Shown: positions 61,492-64,000 of the stretch, in pieces
How positions within the stretch are numbered: the stretch's first letter is position 1
How the letters are laid out: the number at the start of each line of letters is the position of its first letter
Origin: Roseovarius sp. M141
GTDB taxonomy: Bacteria; Pseudomonadota; Alphaproteobacteria; Rhodobacterales; Rhodobacteraceae
Length of the DNA: 64,000 nt
Direction of reading: 5' to 3'
Assembly (NCBI RefSeq): GCF_024355225.1
Contig: NZ_VCNH01000008.1
Location: forward strand, 1,488,001-1,552,000
Translations under genes and position numbers: made by a program
Notes under the pieces: generated by a model
What the model was told of the DNA's origin: nothing
Databases searched by the model: none
What the model saw: only the letters and a program-made list of their open reading frames with translations

Positions 61492-63036
61492 TCAGAGCGT
61501 TCCGCGCCCTTTGCCGATGGTGATGCGTAGGGCATCCCACAGCGATGGCAGCAGGATCAGCGACACCGGCACGGCGGTTACGACGATGAAGCTCTGCAAT
61601 TTGCCGATACCGCCCGAGCCAGTCCAGATCAGGATCAGCGCCATGATGCCCATGGTCAGGCCCCAGAACACGCGCACGCCTGTTGCGCTGCGGTCTTCGT
61701 CCGACATGGCGATCGAAATGACGTAGGTCATCGAATCGCCGGTCGTGGCAACAAAGATCGTCGTCAGAATCAGGAACAGCAGCGATACCATAAAGCCCAG
61801 AGGCATCTGCTGCGTGATCGACAGCAGCGCGGCCGGCAGGTTGAACCCCTCGAACGCGGTCGAGACAGCGCCGGGGTTTTCCAGTTCGAACGCGATGCCC
61901 GATCCGCCAACGATGGTGAACCAGAAGGTGGTGACGATGGGCGCGACGATCGAGAGCATGATGATGATCGACCGGATCGACCGACCCCGGCTGATGCGTG
62001 CGATGAACATCGCCATCAGCGGGCCATACCCCATGAACCAGCCCCAGAAGAACACGGTCCACCAGCCCAGCCAGCCCGGAGGGCCGAACAGGTCCGCATC
62101 GCCGCGATGCAGCGCCATGCCGAAGAAATTGGTGATGTAGGTCGAAAATCCTGCGACATAGCTTTTCAGGATGAACGCGGTCGGCCCGGCGATCAGCATG
62201 AAGATCAGCAGGAACGCGGCAAGGATCACGTTGATCCGGCTGAGGATCTGGATGCCCTTGGACAGTCCGGTAATGGCCGAGATCGTGTAGATCGCAACAA
62301 GGACCGCGATCACCCCGGCTTGGGTGACAAAGGTATCGGGGATGCCAAAGAGGGAGTTGAGGCCATAGCTGACTTGCAACCCCAGAAACCCGACAGGGCC
62401 AACGGTGCCCGCCACAACGGCGATGATGCAGGATGCGTCGGCGATCCAGCCGATCGGCCCGGTGATCGCGTGATCGCCGAACACCGGATAAAGCAAGGTG
62501 CGCGGCGCCATCGGCAGGCCTTTTTCATAGTGGTAATACATCAGCATAATAGTGCTGAGCGCGCCCAGAATGGCCCATGCAAGGAACCCCCAATGCATGA
62601 AACTTTGCGCCAGTGCGGGCGCAACGTCCGCCGGGGTGCCCGACTCCCCACCGAAATAGGGCGGTGAGGACAGGAAATGCGCCATCGGCTCGCCTGCGGC
62701 CCAGAAAACGCCGCCGCCTGCCAGAAGGGTACACATGATCATCGCGCCCCACTGGAATACCGGGAATTCCGGCGCCAGCATGCCGCCCATGATCGTCCGG
62801 CCGCCAGGCAGGACGACCAGGACCAGACCGATGAGGAATGTCGCCAGCAGCAGCAACTGCCAGTAGAGGCCGAAATACTTGGCCGAGAAGGCAAAGCTGG
62901 CATCGACCAGGGTGGACAGCAGATCGAGATTGACCAGCGCGGTGATGCAAAAGAGAGCGATGAACCCCCCGGTGATGGCAAATAGCGGTCTGTTGATATG
63001 AGCCTTGTTGCCAGGCTCTGACGTGGTTTCGGTCAT
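61492..63036 (-). CDS. BCCT-family betaine/carnitine/choline-type transporter
   Basis: 514 residues with about twelve membrane segments. The Trp-rich signature region reads WGWFMGYGPLMAMFIARISR, with RGRSIR after it; GGGVFWAAGEPMAHF is the first conserved block. Imports quaternary or tertiary ammonium compounds by Na or H coupling. ATG 63036 has AGGGAGGAG upstream; the upstream in-frame extension is not needed. The glycine-type GMGM motif could not be read, so coupling ion and substrate remain open. 40 bp behind the dipeptidase. Confidence 0.92.
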   Translation of the reverse strand: MTETTSEPGNKAHINRPLFAITGGFIALFCITALVNLDLLSTLVDASFAFSAKYFGLYWQLLLLATFLIGLVLVVLPGGRTIMGGMLAPEFPVFQWGAMIMCTLLAGGGVFWAAGEPMAHFLSSPPYFGGESGTPADVAPALAQSFMHWGFLAWAILGALSTIMLMYYHYEKGLPMAPRTLLYPVFGDHAITGPIGWIADASCIIAVVAGTVGPVGFLGLQVSYGLNSLFGIPDTFVTQAGVIAVLVAIYTISAITGLSKGIQILSRINVILAAFLLIFMLIAGPTAFILKSYVAGFSTYITNFFGMALHRGDADLFGPPGWLGWWTVFFWGWFMGYGPLMAMFIARISRGRSIRSIIIMLSIVAPIVTTFWFTIVGGSGIAFELENPGAVSTAFEGFNLPAALLSITQQMPLGFMVSLLFLILTTIFVATTGDSMTYVISIAMSDEDRSATGVRVFWGLTMGIMALILIWTGSGGIGKLQSFIVVTAVPVSLILLPSLWDALRITIGKGRGTL

Positions 63037-63076
63037 GTGACACTCCTCCCTGAGTGTTTTGGATTGCGTCGCCGGA

Positions 63077-64000
63077 TCAGCCCGGTGTGATGGGCTTGAC
63101 CGCCTCGGGGCTGTCGGAAACCGGGGGGATGAAGTTTTCCTCAAAGAAACGCAACCAGTTGCCGCCCATCAATCCGTCGACTTCGCCCGCGTCAAAGCCG
63201 ACATCGCGCAATCCACGCTCGAAATTCGGGAAATCGCGGTTGTCACGAAACCACTCCGGCTGTGGCGGAAAACCGGGCGCGGACGCGCTGCCTTCGCCAA
63301 AATCGATCTCCTTGGTCCAGCGCCCGGTGCGCATCCATTCGACTACGCTGTCGGGCTGATCCTGACACAGATCTGTGCCGATGCCGAAATGCTGCGCGCC
63401 AAACTGATCAGCCGCGCGGGCGATCATTTCGCAAAAACTGCTGAGCGTGCAGTCGGATTTATCCTTCAGGTGGTGCGGATAGGCGCTGAACCCCATCATG
63501 CCACCGTTTTGTGTGACGGCACGGATAACGTCGTCGCGCTTGTTACGCAGCGCCGGTTGCCATGAATGCAGGTTGGCGTGGGTGATCGCGATGGGCCGCT
63601 GGGACAGGTCGGCGGCCTCGATGGTGGAGCGATCCGCAGAATGACTCATGTCGACGACCAGTCCGACACGGTTCATTTCCTTGATGACCTGTTTGCCCAT
63701 GCGAGTGATGCCGGGATCCTCGGCCTCGTAACAGCCCGTCGCCAAAAGCGACTGGTTGTTATAGCTGAGCTGCATGAAGCGCGCGCCCAGATCGTGCAGC
63801 ACTTCGACCAGCCCGATATCATCCTCGATCGGGCTGGGGTTCTGAAAGCCGAAGAAGATCGCCGTGCGCCCGGACTCGTGCGCTGCACGCACATCGCCCG
63901 CCCACCGGCCCTTGGTGATAAGGTCCGGGTATTGTTCGAACCAGCGATTCCACTGCTCGATATTCAACACCGTCTCGCGGAAATTCTCGTGATAGGCGAT
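63077..64000 (-). CDS. membrane dipeptidase (peptidase M19), 5' part cut off by window
   Basis: The frame runs past base 64000, so the N-terminus is missing; about 307 residues are seen. FFGFQNPSPIEDDIGLVEVL, MSHSADRSTIEAA, ITHANLHSW and HFGIGTDLCQD hold the zinc and active-site residues of renal-dipeptidase-like enzymes. In Rhodobacteraceae such M19 enzymes often sit with BCCT or ABC transporters for modified amino acids. Substrate unknown. Confidence 0.9.
   Translation of the reverse strand: MAYHENFRETVLNIEQWNRWFEQYPDLITKGRWAGDVRAAHESGRTAIFFGFQNPSPIEDDIGLVEVLHDLGARFMQLSYNNQSLLATGCYEAEDPGITRMGKQVIKEMNRVGLVVDMSHSADRSTIEAADLSQRPIAITHANLHSWQPALRNKRDDVIRAVTQNGGMMGFSAYPHHLKDKSDCTLSSFCEMIARAADQFGAQHFGIGTDLCQDQPDSVVEWMRTGRWTKEIDFGEGSASAPGFPPQPEWFRDNRDFPNFERGLRDVGFDAGEVDGLMGGNWLRFFEENFIPPVSDSPEAVKPITPG

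Noticed and set aside
1..64000. CRISPR array or restriction/defence island
   Set aside because: No regularly spaced repeats and no Cas, toxin-antitoxin or restriction-modification proteins were recognised.

Overview
The window is GC-rich DNA that looks chromosomal and comes from an alphaproteobacterium, most likely a marine Roseobacter-group member of the Rhodobacteraceae. The pointers are the order infA-maf-RNase E/G-like-yacG-tRNA-Phe, the fabF-mltG pair, the order pcm-tolC-PopZ-like, lineage-restricted families (DUF6280-like, DUF3726-like), and the number of TRAP, ABC, BCCT and AEC transporters. No database search was possible; family names come from reading motifs and comparing them with known families.

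Layout. 1-4.9 kb: end of a HisA-like gene, fabF, mltG and an ABC exporter. 4.9-9.9 kb: a decay zone on the minus strand (DUF3604, PpiC-type isomerase and HupE remnants with IS3 and ISNCY scraps), two intact outer-membrane proteins, then IS3 and integrase scraps. 9.9-13.2 kb: housekeeping (nitrilase, infA, maf, RNase E/G-like, yacG, tRNA-Phe). 13.3-14.4 kb: a second decay zone behind the tRNA (LigD, IS6 and IS66 remnants). 14.5-18.4 kb: a SARP/BTAD-alpha/beta-hydrolase fusion regulator divergent from a homocysteine methyltransferase, followed by two small exported proteins. 18.7-20.6 kb: a 43-residue peptide followed by a lasso-cyclase-like asparagine synthetase, the best RiPP candidate. 20.9-32.5 kb: AEC transporter, TAXI-TRAP transporter, LuxR regulator, SDR, FAD lactone oxidase, EutH, catalase and a CHRD protein.

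32.6-44.6 kb holds a DeoR regulator and a co-directional run of eleven genes. These are a class III PLP enzyme, an acyl-CoA-forming aldehyde dehydrogenase, two BMC-T, one BMC-P and one BMC-H shell proteins, a small lumen protein, a Pot-type ABC importer, an SDR and an APH-fold kinase. The set matches the Rhodococcus-Mycobacterium (RMM, aminoacetone/1-amino-2-propanol) microcompartment. The likely flow is import, oxidation/reduction by the SDR, phosphorylation by the kinase, phospho-lyase release of propionaldehyde inside the shell, and oxidation to propionyl-CoA.

44.7-58.5 kb is core envelope and translation: MltB-type transglycosylase, FlaA1/CapD-type dehydratase, pcm, tolC, a PopZ-like protein, efp, the kpsC/export lipoprotein/kpsS capsule genes and ribE. 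58.5-59.1 kb carries a 117-bp MITE-like element and an HlyD remnant. 59.1-64 kb holds a minus-strand cluster of DUF3726, an unknown 563-aa protein, a BCCT transporter and a truncated M19 dipeptidase.
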